DNA from: Chryseobacterium sp. 3008163
Lineage (GTDB): Bacteria > Bacteroidota > Bacteroidia > Flavobacteriales > Weeksellaceae
Reading direction: 5' to 3'
NCBI RefSeq assembly: GCF_003669035.1
Contig: NZ_CP033070.1
Coordinates: 2,108,001-2,172,000 of the forward strand
DNA length: 64,000 bases
Shown one piece after another: positions 38,050 through 48,536 of the stretch (the first letter of the stretch is position 1; each line of letters starts with the position of its first letter). The notes under the pieces are model-generated. The model did no database searches. It was not told the DNA's origin and worked only from the letters and a program-made list of their open reading frames with translations. The position numbers and the translations under genes are program-made.

Positions 38050-40035
38050 TTAAAGCTGAGCAGGACTTTCTGGAGCCTGAATCTCACTTTCTTCTACTTT
38101 TTCATGTATTGGAATAGTATTCGTCACCGGTCTCTCTGTCAATTCAGGATCCCATGCTCTTTTACCGAATATATCCTCAAGATCTTCACGGAAAATAACT
38201 TCTTTTTCTAAAAGTTTATTTGCCAAAGCATCTAATTTATCTTTATTCTCAGTAAGAATTCTTACCGCTCTTTCGTATTGATTTTCAATAATCATTTTGA
38301 TTTCTGCATCAATCTTAGAAGCAGTTGCCTCAGAATAAGGTTTACCAAAACTATATTCTGATTGACCTGAACTGTCATAGTAAGAAATATTACCAATATT
38401 CGGGCTCAATCCGTAGATCGTAACCATTGCCTGAGCTCTCTTAGTCACTGTTTCCAAATCTGAAAGTGCACCTGTAGAAATATTATTAAATATAACTTGC
38501 TCAGCTGCTCTACCTCCTAATGTAGCACACATCTCGTCCAACATTTGTTCAGTAGTCGTCAACTGTCTTTCTTCCGGAAGATACCAAGCTGCGCCTAATG
38601 AACGTCCTCTTGGAACAATTGTCACTTTCAATAACGGAGAAGCGTGTTCTACCAACCAAGAAATTGTTGCGTGACCAGCCTCATGGAATGCCACTCTTTT
38701 TTTCTCAGATGGCTTAATCGCCATATTTTTCTTCTCAAGACCACCGATAATTCTATCTACAGCATCTAAGAAATCTTGCTTGTTTACAGACTCATGACTG
38801 TTTCTAGCTGCGATTAAAGCTGCTTCGTTACAAACGTTCGCAATATCTGCTCCACTGAAACCTGGAGTTTGTTTTGCTAAGAACTCTCTGTCTATAGTCT
38901 CATCCAATTTGATTTTCTGTAAATGAACATCAAAAATCTCTCTTCTTTCGTGTAATTCAGGAAGATCAACATATACTGAACGGTCAAAACGACCAGCTCT
39001 CATTAATGCCTTATCCAAAATATCTGCTCTGTTGGTCGCTGCCATTACGATTACGTTCACGTCGGTACCAAAACCGTCCATTTCTGTAAGCAATTGATTT
39101 AAGGTATTTTCTCTTTCGTCATTTCCGCCAGAGAAATTGTTTTTTCCTCTTGCACGTCCGATCGCATCAATTTCATCAATAAAGATGATAGCAGGAGATT
39201 TTGCTTTTGCCTGAGCAAACAAATCTCTTACTCTTGACGCTCCTACCCCAACAAACATTTCAACAAAATCTGAACCTGAAAGTGAGAAAAACGGAACTTT
39301 AGCTTCACCTGCAACAGCTTTCGCCAATAAGGTTTTACCTGTTCCCGGTGGCCCTACCAAAAGTACCCCTTTAGGAATTTTACCTCCTAATTTCGTGTAT
39401 TTTTCAGAGTTTTTCAAGAAATCTACAACTTCCTGCACCTCTTCTTTAGCTCCCTCTAATCCTGCAACATCCTTAAATGTTGTCTGAATCTTTTCTTTTT
39501 CGTCAAATAATTTGGCTTTAGATTTACCGATAGAGAAAATCTGTCCTCCAGGACCTCCACCACTTCCCATTTTTCTGAAAAGGATGAAGTAGAACAATCC
39601 TAAAATCGTAATCCAGATAAGAGCCTGAATAAGAGCACCCATCAATGCACTCTCTCCTTCTGCATAATCTTTAGACGTTTTGATTGCCGGATTTTGGCTC
39701 TTTATAGATTCAAATTTCTCTAAGAAAAGCTGTAAATCTCCGTACTTCAGGCTATAATCAGCCTTTGCAGAAGACATACCTAAATTTGAAAAAGGATTTG
39801 CCTTGTCATCTTTCTTCACGGTAGCTGTTTTCGCAGCTTTTGTTAAAAATACTTCAGCTTTCTGAGCTTGTTTATCAATCAACACATTCTGAACTTTCCC
39901 CGACTGCATTTCTCTAAAGAAAGCATCTTCGTCAATAGATTTTGCATTGTTGCCACCCAAAAAGTTTGAGGCAAAAAATAACAAAAGGGCTATTATAGCG
40001 ATTGGGAAAAACCAGTTAAATCCTTTATTATTCAT
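38050..40035 (-). CDS. ftsH: ATP-dependent zinc metalloprotease FtsH
   Basis: A 661-residue membrane AAA+ protease. Two transmembrane helices (residues ~6-25 and ~128-148) flank the periplasmic domain. The AAA module has Walker A GPPGTGKT, Walker [12 protein letters not shown] and the second region of homology (RPGRFDR-like [14 protein letters not shown]). The zinc protease motif HEAGHATI and a third ligand Asp in [11 protein letters not shown] complete the active site. It degrades misfolded membrane proteins and controls LPS and lipid enzymes. rsfS starts 16 bases upstream on the same strand. Confidence 0.97.
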   Translation of the reverse strand: MNNKGFNWFFPIAIIALLLFFASNFLGGNNAKSIDEDAFFREMQSGKVQNVLIDKQAQKAEVFLTKAAKTATVKKDDKANPFSNLGMSSAKADYSLKYGDLQLFLEKFESIKSQNPAIKTSKDYAEGESALMGALIQALIWITILGLFYFILFRKMGSGGGPGGQIFSIGKSKAKLFDEKEKIQTTFKDVAGLEGAKEEVQEVVDFLKNSEKYTKLGGKIPKGVLLVGPPGTGKTLLAKAVAGEAKVPFFSLSGSDFVEMFVGVGASRVRDLFAQAKAKSPAIIFIDEIDAIGRARGKNNFSGGNDERENTLNQLLTEMDGFGTDVNVIVMAATNRADILDKALMRAGRFDRSVYVDLPELHERREIFDVHLQKIKLDETIDREFLAKQTPGFSGADIANVCNEAALIAARNSHESVNKQDFLDAVDRIIGGLEKKNMAIKPSEKKRVAFHEAGHATISWLVEHASPLLKVTIVPRGRSLGAAWYLPEERQLTTTEQMLDEMCATLGGRAAEQVIFNNISTGALSDLETVTKRAQAMVTIYGLSPNIGNISYYDSSGQSEYSFGKPYSEATASKIDAEIKMIIENQYERAVRILTENKDKLDALANKLLEKEVIFREDLEDIFGKRAWDPELTERPVTNTIPIHEKVEESEIQAPESPAQL

Positions 40036-40051
40036 TTAATACTTTTAAAAT

Positions 40052-40420
40052 TTATACTTCACTTTCTATTTTGGTGATTTTTGCATCACCCCAAAGTTCT
40101 TCAATATCGTAATACTGACGAGTTTCTTTCTGGAAGATATGCACCACCACGGTTACATAATCTACCAAGACCCACATTGAGTTTTCTGTACCCTCTACGT
40201 GCCAAGGTCTGTCCTGAAGATCGTTTCTTACTTTTTTTTCTACACTTCCTGCTAATGCCGAGACTTGTGTATTTGAGTTACCACTACAAATTATAAATGT
40301 TTCTGCTACCGAGTTTTCAATTTTTGAAAGGTCGAAAATCATAATATCTTCCCCCTTTACATCCTGGATAGCTTCTACAATTTTATCTATTAGCGCTTGC
40401 TTTTCTACTGTTTTGTTCAT
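40052..40420 (-). CDS. rsfS: Ribosome silencing factor RsfS
   Basis: A 122-residue protein that binds ribosomal protein uL14 and blocks subunit joining during starvation. Family motifs are GEDIMIFDLSKIENSVAETFIIC (as shorter pieces GEDIMIFDL and FIICSGNS), RPWHVEG, WVLVDYVTVVVHIFQ and YYDIEELWGDA. It is first in the minus-strand ftsH operon and divergent from birA across 86 bases. Confidence 0.95.
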   Translation of the reverse strand: MNKTVEKQALIDKIVEAIQDVKGEDIMIFDLSKIENSVAETFIICSGNSNTQVSALAGSVEKKVRNDLQDRPWHVEGTENSMWVLVDYVTVVVHIFQKETRQYYDIEELWGDAKITKIESEV

Positions 40421-40506
40421 TAAAATATACTATAATCTGCAAATTTATTGTTTTTCTTTTACTTTAACCTTACTTTTAGGGCTTTAATGTCTTAAAGTTT
40501 TCATAA

Positions 40507-41219
40507 ATGACCAATCTGTTTTACCAAAAGAGTGTTCTTCTACTAATGACGAAATATCTCAGGTTTTACTTTACCCACATTCAAATTTTGTTGGTCTCTA
40601 TACTTTTAATCAAACAAAAGGAAGAGGACAGTATGGAAATATTTGGGCTTCCCACCCTGAGCAGAATCTTGCTTATACAATTGCTGTAAAAATTCAGGAC
40701 ACTAAACTCAGTGATTTCTTGTTCAATTATTATACCGCAGCAGCAATACGCGAGTTTCTTGCCAAACTGACCGAAAAGGTAGTGAAGATAAAATGGCCAA
40801 ATGATATCATCTTAGCCAACAAAAAAGTAGTTGGAATTCTGATTGAAAAGAAAAAATTCAACGGTGAAAATTATTTCATTATAGGAAGCGGAATCAATAT
40901 TCTGCAGGAAAAATTTGATGAAATATCTAATGCAGGCTCAATCTTCACACAAACCGGAAAAAAAATAGATTTACAAAGTTTCACTAAAGAACTGCATGAA
41001 TTTTTAGTTGGGAAATTTAAAAATATAGATTCTGAAGAAGATGTTTTAGAAGAATTTAATTTAAATCTATTCAGAAAAGATGAAATTTCAGTATTCGAGA
41101 TTGACGGAAAGCGACAAAATGGCATCATCCGAAAAGCTGACGAAAAAGGTAAAATCTGGATTGAATTTGAAGATGAAACAAAATCGTTTTACCATAAAGA
41201 AATAAAACTTCTTTACTGA
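40507..41219 (+). pseudogene. birA: Biotin-[acetyl-CoA-carboxylase] ligase, frame broken near the start
   Basis: A continuous ligase frame runs from about 40521 to 41219: PKECSSTNDE, the biotin-binding TKGRGQYGNIW and KWPNDIILANKKVVGILIE. It has no ATG at its head. ATG 40507 lies one frame away, and adding one T to the T4 run at 40519-40522 joins them as MTNLFLPKECSSTND, giving a normal 237-residue ligase without a DNA-binding domain. I favour a sequence error. It biotinylates the acetyl-CoA carboxylase carrier protein. Its end overlaps the convergent permease gene by 7 bases. Confidence 0.82.
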
Positions 41220-42325
41220 TTGGCTCTTCTGATATACAAGATTAAAGTTAGCGGAAAAAAGATAATATTCGGCATCCACATTGCCAATGACGGAGTCAGA
41301 ATTTTATTCTCTGAAACCACTTTTAAAGCTTCAAACGAGAATACAAATACGAACGCTAAGGAAATTCCTATTGCTAAGTTAATCCCCAAACCTCCTCTTT
41401 TCTTTTGAGAAGAAAGCGATAGTGCTAAAAACGTCAGTAAGATAATTGACACGGGCATTGAGGTTCTTTGATGAAACTCATTTAAGTGCGCATTCAAATT
41501 ACTGTTTCCTTTTTCTCTTTCTCTATCGATGAATTTTATAAGCTCAGGAGTCGTTTTATTTTGACCCAAAAGTTCGTTTGGAAATAATTCTTCCGGTGCC
41601 TGACCATAACTTTTCCTCAGCTCGAACCCCTGACCTAATTTTTCTGAATCATCTTTATTAATGGTCTTTTCAAGAAAACTATTCAGTACAAATTGCTTTT
41701 TCGCAGGATCCCAGTAAGCATCATTTGCCTTCAGCTCGTAAGTCAGTTTACGGTTTTTATCAAATTTTTGGTAAACAAAGCCGTAGCCACGATATTCTTT
41801 TTTATTCCACGAATTGATGAAGATATATTCCGTTTTGCTTAATTGTGCCGAAACCGGAGCTGTCCCCAGAATTTTATCTTTATTCGTTTGATTATAAGTA
41901 TATGCTTCGAGCGCATTTTTCTTAATATTCGCCCACGGCAACACGAAATGATTAACAACCAGTGAAAGTAAAGCAATGAAAAGAGAAGTCAGCAAATAAG
42001 GTTTTGCAAATCTGTGAAAACTTGCACCACTACTGATAATCGCCACAATCTCAGTATTATTTGCCATTCTGGAGGTGAAATAAATCACAGAAATAAACAC
42101 CAGAATCGCCAAAAATGTAACGACCAGATTGATAATCCAAAAAGGATAAAAATGAATAAGAAAATAGGTTAAATTTAATTTTGGATCAAGAGCGGTGGCA
42201 TTCTCAATTCTAGGAATTTTCTGCTGAACATCAATAACCAAAACAACCGTAGACAGCAATATCAGCATGAAACCAAAGGTTCCAAGGTATTTTCTTACGA
42301 TATATCTGTCTACAATTTTAAACAT
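41213..42325 (-). CDS. LptF/LptG family permease
   Basis: A 370-residue inner-membrane protein. It has three N-terminal helices (VDRYIVRKYLGTFGFMLIL opening), a periplasmic jellyroll-like middle (residues ~130-270) and three C-terminal helices (RTSMPVSIILLTFLALSLSS, IGISLAFVFVFSF, ending PNIIFFPLTLILYIRR). This is the YjgP/YjgQ fold of the Lpt ABC complex that extracts lipopolysaccharide. F and G cannot be separated safely in Bacteroidota. It lies 9 bases after tgt on the same strand. Confidence 0.92.
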   Translation of the reverse strand: MFKIVDRYIVRKYLGTFGFMLILLSTVVLVIDVQQKIPRIENATALDPKLNLTYFLIHFYPFWIINLVVTFLAILVFISVIYFTSRMANNTEIVAIISSGASFHRFAKPYLLTSLFIALLSLVVNHFVLPWANIKKNALEAYTYNQTNKDKILGTAPVSAQLSKTEYIFINSWNKKEYRGYGFVYQKFDKNRKLTYELKANDAYWDPAKKQFVLNSFLEKTINKDDSEKLGQGFELRKSYGQAPEELFPNELLGQNKTTPELIKFIDREREKGNSNLNAHLNEFHQRTSMPVSIILLTFLALSLSSQKKRGGLGINLAIGISLAFVFVFSFEALKVVSENKILTPSLAMWMPNIIFFPLTLILYIRRANQ

Positions 42326-42334
42326 GAAATAATT

Positions 42335-43468
42335 TTAAAGTCTTTGTCTTAAAACAGGAACTACAGAATTTTTCCATTCATAGAAATCTCCTGCCAATAT
42401 ATGTTCTCTCGCAACTTTTACCAAATCTAAGTAAAAAGCCAGATTATGGATAGAAGCAATCTGCTTTCCTAAATATTCTTTCGAAACGAATAAATGACGC
42501 ACATACGCTTTAGAATATTCTCTATCTACAAAACTTGTCCCAAACTCATCCAGCGGCGAAAAATCTTTTTTCCATCTTTCGTTTTTAAGATTCATGACGC
42601 CTTGCCAAGTGAAAAGCATTCCGTTTCTGGCATTTCTTGTCGGCATCACACAATCCATCATATCAATCCCTAAACCGATAGATTCCAGAATATTCCACGG
42701 AGTTCCTACTCCCATCAAGTATCTTGGTTTATCTTTAGGTAAAATATCGGTCACCTCATCGGTGATTCTGTATAATTCATCTTCCGGCTCACCAACAGAA
42801 AGACCGCCGATGGCATTTCCTTCCGCACCTGCTTCTGCAATAACTTCCGCCGAAATTTTTCTTAAATCTGAATAGGTAGATCCTTGAACAATTGGGAAGA
42901 ACCTTTGTTTATATCCGTATAATTCAGGATTTTTTTCATTCCAATCCATGCATCTTTTTAACCAACGGTGGGTCATATCCATAGATTTTTTCACCTGATT
43001 GTAATGTGCAGGATATGCAACACATTCGTCAAAAGCCATGAAAATATCTGCACCAATCTGTCTCTGGATTTCCATAGATTTTTCTGGAGTAAACAAATGC
43101 ACGCTTCCGTCAATATGAGATTTAAATTTCACCCCTTCTTCAGACATTTTTCTCGTCCCTGAAAGTGAAAAAACCTGAAAACCACCGGAATCGGTAAGAA
43201 TCGGAAGATCCCAATTCATAAATTTATGCAAACCTCCAGCTTCCTCCATCACTTCCATACCCGGACGAAGGTATAAATGATAGGTATTTCCCAAAATAAT
43301 CTGAGCTTTAATATCATCTCTAAGTTCTCTCTGATGTACGGTTTTCACACTTGCAACAGTTCCTACCGGCATAAAAATCGGAGTTTGCACAACCCCGTGG
43401 TCTGTTACCAATTCTCCTGCTCTAGCCTTTCCCTGTGAAGTTTTTTCTATCTTAAAAAATTGCTGCAT
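42335..43468 (-). CDS. tgt: Queuine tRNA-ribosyltransferase
   Basis: A 377-residue enzyme that exchanges guanine-34 for a queuine precursor in tRNAs with GUN anticodons. Catalytic regions are intact: LTDSGGFQVFSLSGTRK (Asp), IGGLSVGEP, IDMMDCVMPTRNARNG with the nucleophilic Asp. The usual zinc site CxCxxC near the C-terminus is absent: the corresponding stretch reads PLDEFGTSFVDREYSKAYVRHL in short, while the later His in SIHNLAFYLDL remains. It is first of the tgt-permease pair and preceded by the DUF4296 and glycosyltransferase genes. Confidence 0.95.
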   Translation of the reverse strand: MQQFFKIEKTSQGKARAGELVTDHGVVQTPIFMPVGTVASVKTVHQRELRDDIKAQIILGNTYHLYLRPGMEVMEEAGGLHKFMNWDLPILTDSGGFQVFSLSGTRKMSEEGVKFKSHIDGSVHLFTPEKSMEIQRQIGADIFMAFDECVAYPAHYNQVKKSMDMTHRWLKRCMDWNEKNPELYGYKQRFFPIVQGSTYSDLRKISAEVIAEAGAEGNAIGGLSVGEPEDELYRITDEVTDILPKDKPRYLMGVGTPWNILESIGLGIDMMDCVMPTRNARNGMLFTWQGVMNLKNERWKKDFSPLDEFGTSFVDREYSKAYVRHLFVSKEYLGKQIASIHNLAFYLDLVKVAREHILAGDFYEWKNSVVPVLRQRL

Positions 43469-43471
43469 ATT

Positions 43472-43840
43472 TTATCTTACTAATTTGGGAAGATTTGTGT
43501 CGGGTTTAGATTTTTTCTCCACAAAACCTTTTGCTTTCGGGTCTTTCTCTAAAAGAATGACTTGTGCATTATCCACAATTTTATTCATTTTTCCTGTTGC
43601 TACATAATATTTATAGCTTTCAACAAAATCGTCAGCCTTTACATTATGCGTTTTAAGGATATATCTCGTTCCGCTTTCTAAATTTTTGCCTTGAAATGTA
43701 TTGGTAACCTGATCATTTATTGCCAAATCTGCCATAATCTCAGACATTGTACTTTTATCAAGAAGATTTTTAGGCTTGTCAACATATTCGCTGCAAGAAA
43801 CCAAAAACACAAACATCAAAAGCGCGCTTAGTCTTTTCAT
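43472..43840 (-). CDS. DUF4296 family lipoprotein
   Basis: A 122-residue exported lipoprotein (lipobox FLVSCSEY, Cys at 16). The mature part is helical: LLDKSTMSEIMADLAINDQV and a NVKADDFVESYKYYVA segment are the DUF4296 hallmarks. Function is unknown. The start overlaps the glycosyltransferase stop by four bases (ATGA-type coupling) and tgt follows after three bases, so all belong to one operon. Confidence 0.85.
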   Translation of the reverse strand: MKRLSALLMFVFLVSCSEYVDKPKNLLDKSTMSEIMADLAINDQVTNTFQGKNLESGTRYILKTHNVKADDFVESYKYYVATGKMNKIVDNAQVILLEKDPKAKGFVEKKSKPDTNLPKLVR

Positions 43841-44553
43841 AATTTATTGATTATTGATTTCCATTTTAAATTTAAAACACCAAACACCGCTTCATGAATG
43901 ATGCCACCGTTCATTTTACTTTCACCCAATTCTCTGTTGGTGAAAATAATCGGGACTTCTACGATTTTAAAACCTTTCTTAAAAGTTCTGAATTTCATTT
44001 CAATCTGAAAACCGTATCCTTTTAATTTCACATTATCTAAACCGATTTCTTCTAAAACTTTTCTAGAAAAGCAAACGAAACCAGCTGTAGTGTCATGAAT
44101 GGAAAGTCCGAGAATAAATCTCACATATTTTGAAGCAAAATAAGACAACAAAACCCTTCCCATCGGCCAATTGACCACATTCACACCTTTCGAATAACGA
44201 GATCCAACTGCCATATCGGCATTTAAGCAAGCATCAAAAAGTTTAGGTAAATCATTCGGATTGTGAGAAAAATCGGCATCCATCTCAAAAATGTAGTCGT
44301 AATTGTTTTGCAATGCCCATTTAAAACCATGAATGTAGGCTTTTCCTAATCCATCTTTAATATGTCTTATCGATAAATGAAGGGTATGCGGGAATTTTTT
44401 CTGTAATTCTTTAACGATGTCTGCCGTTTTGTCGGGCGAAGAATCGTCTACAACCAAAACATGAAACCCTTGTTCCAATGCAAAAACAGCAGAAATTATC
44501 TTTTCGATATTCTCCTTTTCGTTGTATGTTGGAATGATGACGAGTTTTTTCAT
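43837..44553 (-). CDS. Polyprenol monophosphomannose synthase-like glycosyltransferase
   Basis: A 238-residue GT2 enzyme resembling dolichol-phosphate mannose synthase. It has VIIPTYNEKENIEK, VVDDSSPDKTAD, FEMDADFSHNPNDLPKL (DxD-type metal site), AVGSRYSKG and the C-terminal ESKMNGGIIHEA. It lacks extra membrane helices, so it is the soluble/peripheral form. It would transfer a sugar from a nucleotide donor to a polyprenyl phosphate for glycoprotein or glycan assembly. ATG 44553 (MKKLVIIPTYN) was chosen over the upstream start, which adds a non-conserved 15-residue extension. Confidence 0.9.
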   Translation of the reverse strand: MKKLVIIPTYNEKENIEKIISAVFALEQGFHVLVVDDSSPDKTADIVKELQKKFPHTLHLSIRHIKDGLGKAYIHGFKWALQNNYDYIFEMDADFSHNPNDLPKLFDACLNADMAVGSRYSKGVNVVNWPMGRVLLSYFASKYVRFILGLSIHDTTAGFVCFSRKVLEEIGLDNVKLKGYGFQIEMKFRTFKKGFKIVEVPIIFTNRELGESKMNGGIIHEAVFGVLNLKWKSIINKL

Positions 44554-44607
44554 TTCAATTGGCAAAGATAAGTTATTTAAGCTTTTTATTTTATACAAAA
44601 TAATCTA

Positions 44608-44615
44608 TAATTTTG
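44608..44615 (+). promoter_or_regulatory. -7 promoter box (TAATTTTG)
   Basis: TAnnTTTG box 14 bases before the TTG chosen as start of the DUF4271 gene; it lies downstream of every in-frame ATG, which decides against the longer start. Confidence 0.55.
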
Positions 44616-44629
44616 CAAAAAATTATCCG

Positions 44630-45298
44630 TTGCCACAATCTCAAGATTTTACCAACCAAATAAGAATACCCGAAAATAATGATTGGGTAGTTTTTATACT
44701 TATAGGATGCCTTTTCTTATATATTTTTATGATGAATGTCATAGAACGGGAAGCCAATCTCAAAGATTTTCTTCTTCAGAAATACTTTGACTCGAGCAAT
44801 AACCTGCCAAGCTGGATTATCACTTCGTGTGTAATTACATTAGGTTTAGCCGTTTTAATATCTCAATATGTTCCGGTAGTCCCGGAATATGCAGCAAAAC
44901 TGAAAGTTTTTGGATATCAAATGAATAAATTTGGATATTGTCTGGCTGCAGTTTCATTATTTTATTTTCTTCGAACGGCACTTGGGTTTTTATTTTACCA
45001 AAGCATAGGTGACGGAAAAAAATGGACTATTTTTTATTTTACCTCCACTAAATTTCACTTCATTCTTTCAATTTTGGTAATAATCTTGTGTATAACCCAC
45101 TATTATTTCCCAATTGATAGAAATGAAGCGTTTTTATACTATTTTTTCTTTTTTATGTTTGTCTTTGTGTTTAAGGTATTTTTCTATTTATTTCACAGGA
45201 ACAACATCTTACCTCAAAAATGGTATTATAAATTTTTGTATATTTGCACGCTCCAAATAACACCTTTATTGTTGCTTTGGAAGTTATTATTTATTTAA
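44630..45298 (+). CDS. DUF4271 family membrane protein
   Basis: A 222-residue polytopic protein with about six transmembrane helices (WVVFILIGCLFLYIFMMNV at the first). Its late YFFFFMFVFVFKVFFYLFH and KWYYKFLYICTLQITPLLLLWK are typical of DUF4271 (C-terminal helix pair). The family is restricted to Bacteroidota and regularly precedes hemD, as here (7-base gap). Function is unknown. The start is TTG 44630, behind a -7 box. An alternative start at 44522 would lie inside the opposite-strand glycosyltransferase gene and upstream of the promoter. Confidence 0.82.
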   Translation: MPQSQDFTNQIRIPENNDWVVFILIGCLFLYIFMMNVIEREANLKDFLLQKYFDSSNNLPSWIITSCVITLGLAVLISQYVPVVPEYAAKLKVFGYQMNKFGYCLAAVSLFYFLRTALGFLFYQSIGDGKKWTIFYFTSTKFHFILSILVIILCITHYYFPIDRNEAFLYYFFFFMFVFVFKVFFYLFHRNNILPQKWYYKFLYICTLQITPLLLLWKLLFI

Positions 45299-45305
45299 TA
45301 GATAC

Positions 45306-46049
45306 ATGATGAGAATAAAGTCTATATTGGTTTCTCAACCATCACCTAGTGAGTCTTCTCCATATTTGGAAATTGCAAAGAAGGAAAAAATAAAGATTGA
45401 TTTCCGTCCTTTCATCCATGTTGCGGGGGTTGACAACAAAGAACTTAGAACACAGAAAATAGATTTAACGCAGTATACCGGTATTATTTTTACCAGTAAA
45501 AATGCGATCGATCATTATTTTAGGTTAGCAGAAGAATTGAGATTTTCTGTTCCTGATACCATGAGATATATCTGCCAGTCTGAAGCGATTGCTAACTATC
45601 TTCAAAAACATATCGTTTACAGAAAGAGAAAAATCAGCTTTGGCGAGAAAAATTTCACAGATCTTTTGCCTTTGTTTAAAAAGTTTCCATCCGAAAAATA
45701 TTTATTACCATCATCTGATGTTTTGAGCGCGGATATCCCTAAAACTTTGGATTCAGCAAATATTCAATGGACAAGAGCGATTATGTACAGAACGGTTTGC
45801 AGCGATTTGACAGACATCAACATTAATGACTACGATATGTTGATTTTCTTCAGTCCGCAGGGAATCAAATCTTTACAGCAAAACTTCCCAGACTTCAAAC
45901 AGGAAAACACAAAAATCGGAGTTTTCGGCCCTACCACTTCAGCAGCTGCCGAAGAAGCAGGCTTAAAAATAGATTTGATGGCTCCTACAAAGGAAACACC
46001 GTCAATGACTATGGCACTTGAAAAATACATCAAAAGCTTACATAAATAG
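45306..46049 (+). CDS. hemD: Uroporphyrinogen-III synthase
   Basis: A 247-residue enzyme that closes and inverts ring D of hydroxymethylbilane in haem and sirohaem synthesis. The family is poorly conserved; visible landmarks are ILVSQPSPSES, FTSKNAIDHYF, ICQSEAIANYL, DVLSADIPKTL, YRTVCSD and IFFSPQGIKSLQQNF followed by GVFGPTTSAAAEEAGL. Length and the DUF4271-hemD order support the call. A terminator follows. Confidence 0.9.
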   Translation: MMRIKSILVSQPSPSESSPYLEIAKKEKIKIDFRPFIHVAGVDNKELRTQKIDLTQYTGIIFTSKNAIDHYFRLAEELRFSVPDTMRYICQSEAIANYLQKHIVYRKRKISFGEKNFTDLLPLFKKFPSEKYLLPSSDVLSADIPKTLDSANIQWTRAIMYRTVCSDLTDININDYDMLIFFSPQGIKSLQQNFPDFKQENTKIGVFGPTTSAAAEEAGLKIDLMAPTKETPSMTMALEKYIKSLHK

Positions 46050-46071
46050 TTTTTAAAACTTTATATCATAC

Positions 46072-46110
46072 AGCCGTCTTTTCGATTAAAGGAAAGATGG
46101 CTTTTTTTTA
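46072..46110 (+). terminator. Terminator of hemD
   Basis: AGCCGTCTTT / AAAGATGGCT stem (one G-U), 11-base loop, T8 run. Confidence 0.87.
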
Positions 46111-46216
46111 ATTAAATTTGAACAAAAATTAATATTGAATACAATTTCGTTTTTAAAACACATTTTAGTCTAAAATTTAACGAAAATTGATTTAATTAAA
46201 ATAAGGAAACATTCGA

Positions 46217-48264
46217 ATGAAAGCTCCACAAGCAAAAAAAATAGAAAATATACTCGAAATTCACGGAGATAAAAGAATTGACAATTATTTCTGGATGAAC
46301 GACCGAGAAAACCCTGAAGTCATTAAATATCTCGAAGAAGAAAATGCTTACGAAGAGGCGATGATGAAAGAAACGGAAGCTTTTCAAGAAAACCTTTACG
46401 AGGAAATGAAAGCCCGTTACAAAAAGATGATGAGTCTTTACCCTACTTCTTCAATGAATACTGGTACATCGTGCGTTATGAAGAAGGAAAAGAATATCCT
46501 ATTTTCTGCAGAAGATTTCAGACCATGGAAAATCCTGAAGAAATCATTTTGGATGTCAACATTTTGGCAGAAGGTCAGGAGTTTTTTGAAGTTGCCAATG
46601 TTGCAGTAAGTCCGAATAACGAGTTAGTTTCTTTTTCAGAAGATAATGTAGGAAGAAGAATTTATAGTTTAAATTTTAAAAATTTAAAGACTGGCGAAAT
46701 TCTTTCAGACAAAATAGAAAATACAACCGGAAAAGCCGTTTGGGCAAATGACAACAAGCACGTTTTTTACATCAGAAAAGATGAAAGTCTTCGTGCGTAT
46801 AAAGTTTACCGACATGAGCTAGGAACAAATCCTTCTGAAGATGTTTTAATTTTCCATGAAGAAGACGAAACTTTTGATGTGAATGTTTTCAAAACAAAAT
46901 CATTAGAATATATTTTTCTGGCAAGTTCGAGCACAATTTCTGATGAGCATCATTTCATCCCTTCAGACAACGTTTTTGCAGAATGGAAAGTGATTCAGCC
47001 GAGGATTGATGATCTGGAATATTCTGTAGAACATTACGAAGATGAATTTTACATCATCACCAATGCAGACGAAGCAACCAATTTCAAAATCGTAAAAACC
47101 AAAATCGACAATTGTGGAATGGAAAACTGGGTAGATGTAATCCCGCATCGTCCCGAAGTTTTGCTTGAAGGTTTTGAGATTTTCAAAGATTATCTGGTTT
47201 TGGAAGAAAGAGAAGAAGGGCTTTTACAGATAAAAATTATCAATGAGAAAAATGGAGAGACGTATGACTTACCTTTTTCAGACCCAACTTACACGGCTTA
47301 TATTGGTTTAAATTTAGAATTTAATACCGAGATTTTACGTTATGGCTACACATCGCTTACCGTTCCGAGTTCTACTTTTGAGTATAATATGAAAGATAAA
47401 ACTACGAAACTTCTAAAACAACAGGAAGTTTTGGGCGGAAAATTTGTCGCAGAAAATTATGTTTCAGAAAGAATCTGGGCAGAATCGAGAGATGGCGAAG
47501 TGAAAATCCCTATTTCTTTGGTCTATCATAAAGATACCAAAAAGACTGCAGACACTCCGGTTCTTTTATACGGATACGGAAGTTATGGACACACGGTTGA
47601 TGCAAGTTTTTCCAATGTAAGGCTTTCAATTCTTGACAGAGGTTTTATTTATGCAATTGCACATATTCGTGGCGGAGAATATTTGGGAAGAGAATGGTAC
47701 GAAGATGGAAAAATGCTCTTTAAAAAGAATACTTTTTTCGATTTCATCGATGCCGGAAAATATTTAATTAAAGAAAATTATACCTCATCAAAACATTTGT
47801 ATGCAATGGGCGGAAGCGCAGGAGGCTTGTTGGTGGGAGCTGTCGTTAATTACGAGCCACAATTATTTAACGGGATTGTTGCGCAGGTACCTTTTGTAGA
47901 TGTTGTAACCACGATGTTGGATGAAACCATTCCTTTGACAACGGGAGAATATGATGAATGGGGAAATCCGAATGATGAAGAATATTATCATTATATGAAA
48001 GATTATTCGCCATACGATAATGTGGAAGCAAAAGACTATCCACACATGTTGATTACTACCGGTTTTCACGATTCTCAAGTACAATATTGGGAACCTGCAA
48101 AATGGGTTGCAAAATTACGTGAATTGAAGACTGACGACAATCTTTTATTGTTTAAAACCGATATGAGTTCTGGTCACGGCGGCGCAAGTGGAAGATTTGA
48201 ATCTTTAAAAGAAGACGCTTTAGAATATGCGTTTTTGATGAAACTTGAAAATAAAATAATCTAA
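46217..48264 (+). pseudogene. S9A prolyl oligopeptidase / oligopeptidase B, split by an apparent 1-base deletion
   Basis: Repaired, this is a 682-residue cytoplasmic serine peptidase. The N-terminal opening KIENILEIHGDKRIDNYFWM and the seven-bladed propeller precede the alpha/beta-hydrolase domain: catalytic Ser in MGGSAGGLLVG, Asp near GFHDSQVQYWEP and His in SSGHGGASGR. Oligopeptidase B cleaves peptides after basic residues. The first frame breaks after ARYKK. One more A in the A5 run at 46421-46425 restores ARYKKDDESLPYFFNEYWY. No other disruption was seen, so an error is likelier than decay. Confidence 0.87.
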
Positions 48265-48309
48265 ATCATTCTTCTGATTTTGTTTAAATTTATTATTAAA
48301 TAAAATGTG

Positions 48310-48486
48310 ATGTTAATATTAATTTTTATAGCAATTACAGTCATTTATTATCTTATACAAAGAGATAAAATTAGAAGAAGTGAAAAAAGAGAAGATTTCA
48401 AAATCAGACAGGAAGAAAAATTGGCTCAACTTCTAAAAAATGCAAGGGAAGAAGACCAAAGAAAATACGATAACAATAATTTATAA
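48310..48486 (+). CDS. Small single-pass membrane protein (58 residues)
   Basis: ATG 48310 starts a 58-residue protein: one transmembrane helix (residues 2-16, LILIFIAITVIYYLI) followed by a highly charged helical tail rich in Lys, Arg and Glu (KIRRSEKREDFK, EEKLAQLLKNAREED). No family recognised. The codon usage and amphipathic tail look genuine. It lies 45 bases after the S9 peptidase and 50 before the next gene on the same strand, so it may be in one transcript. Confidence 0.6.
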   Translation: MLILIFIAITVIYYLIQRDKIRRSEKREDFKIRQEEKLAQLLKNAREEDQRKYDNNNL

Positions 48487-48536
48487 ATAAATGTTTATTC
48501 TTTAATTTATTATAAAGAATATCAGATAAATATATC

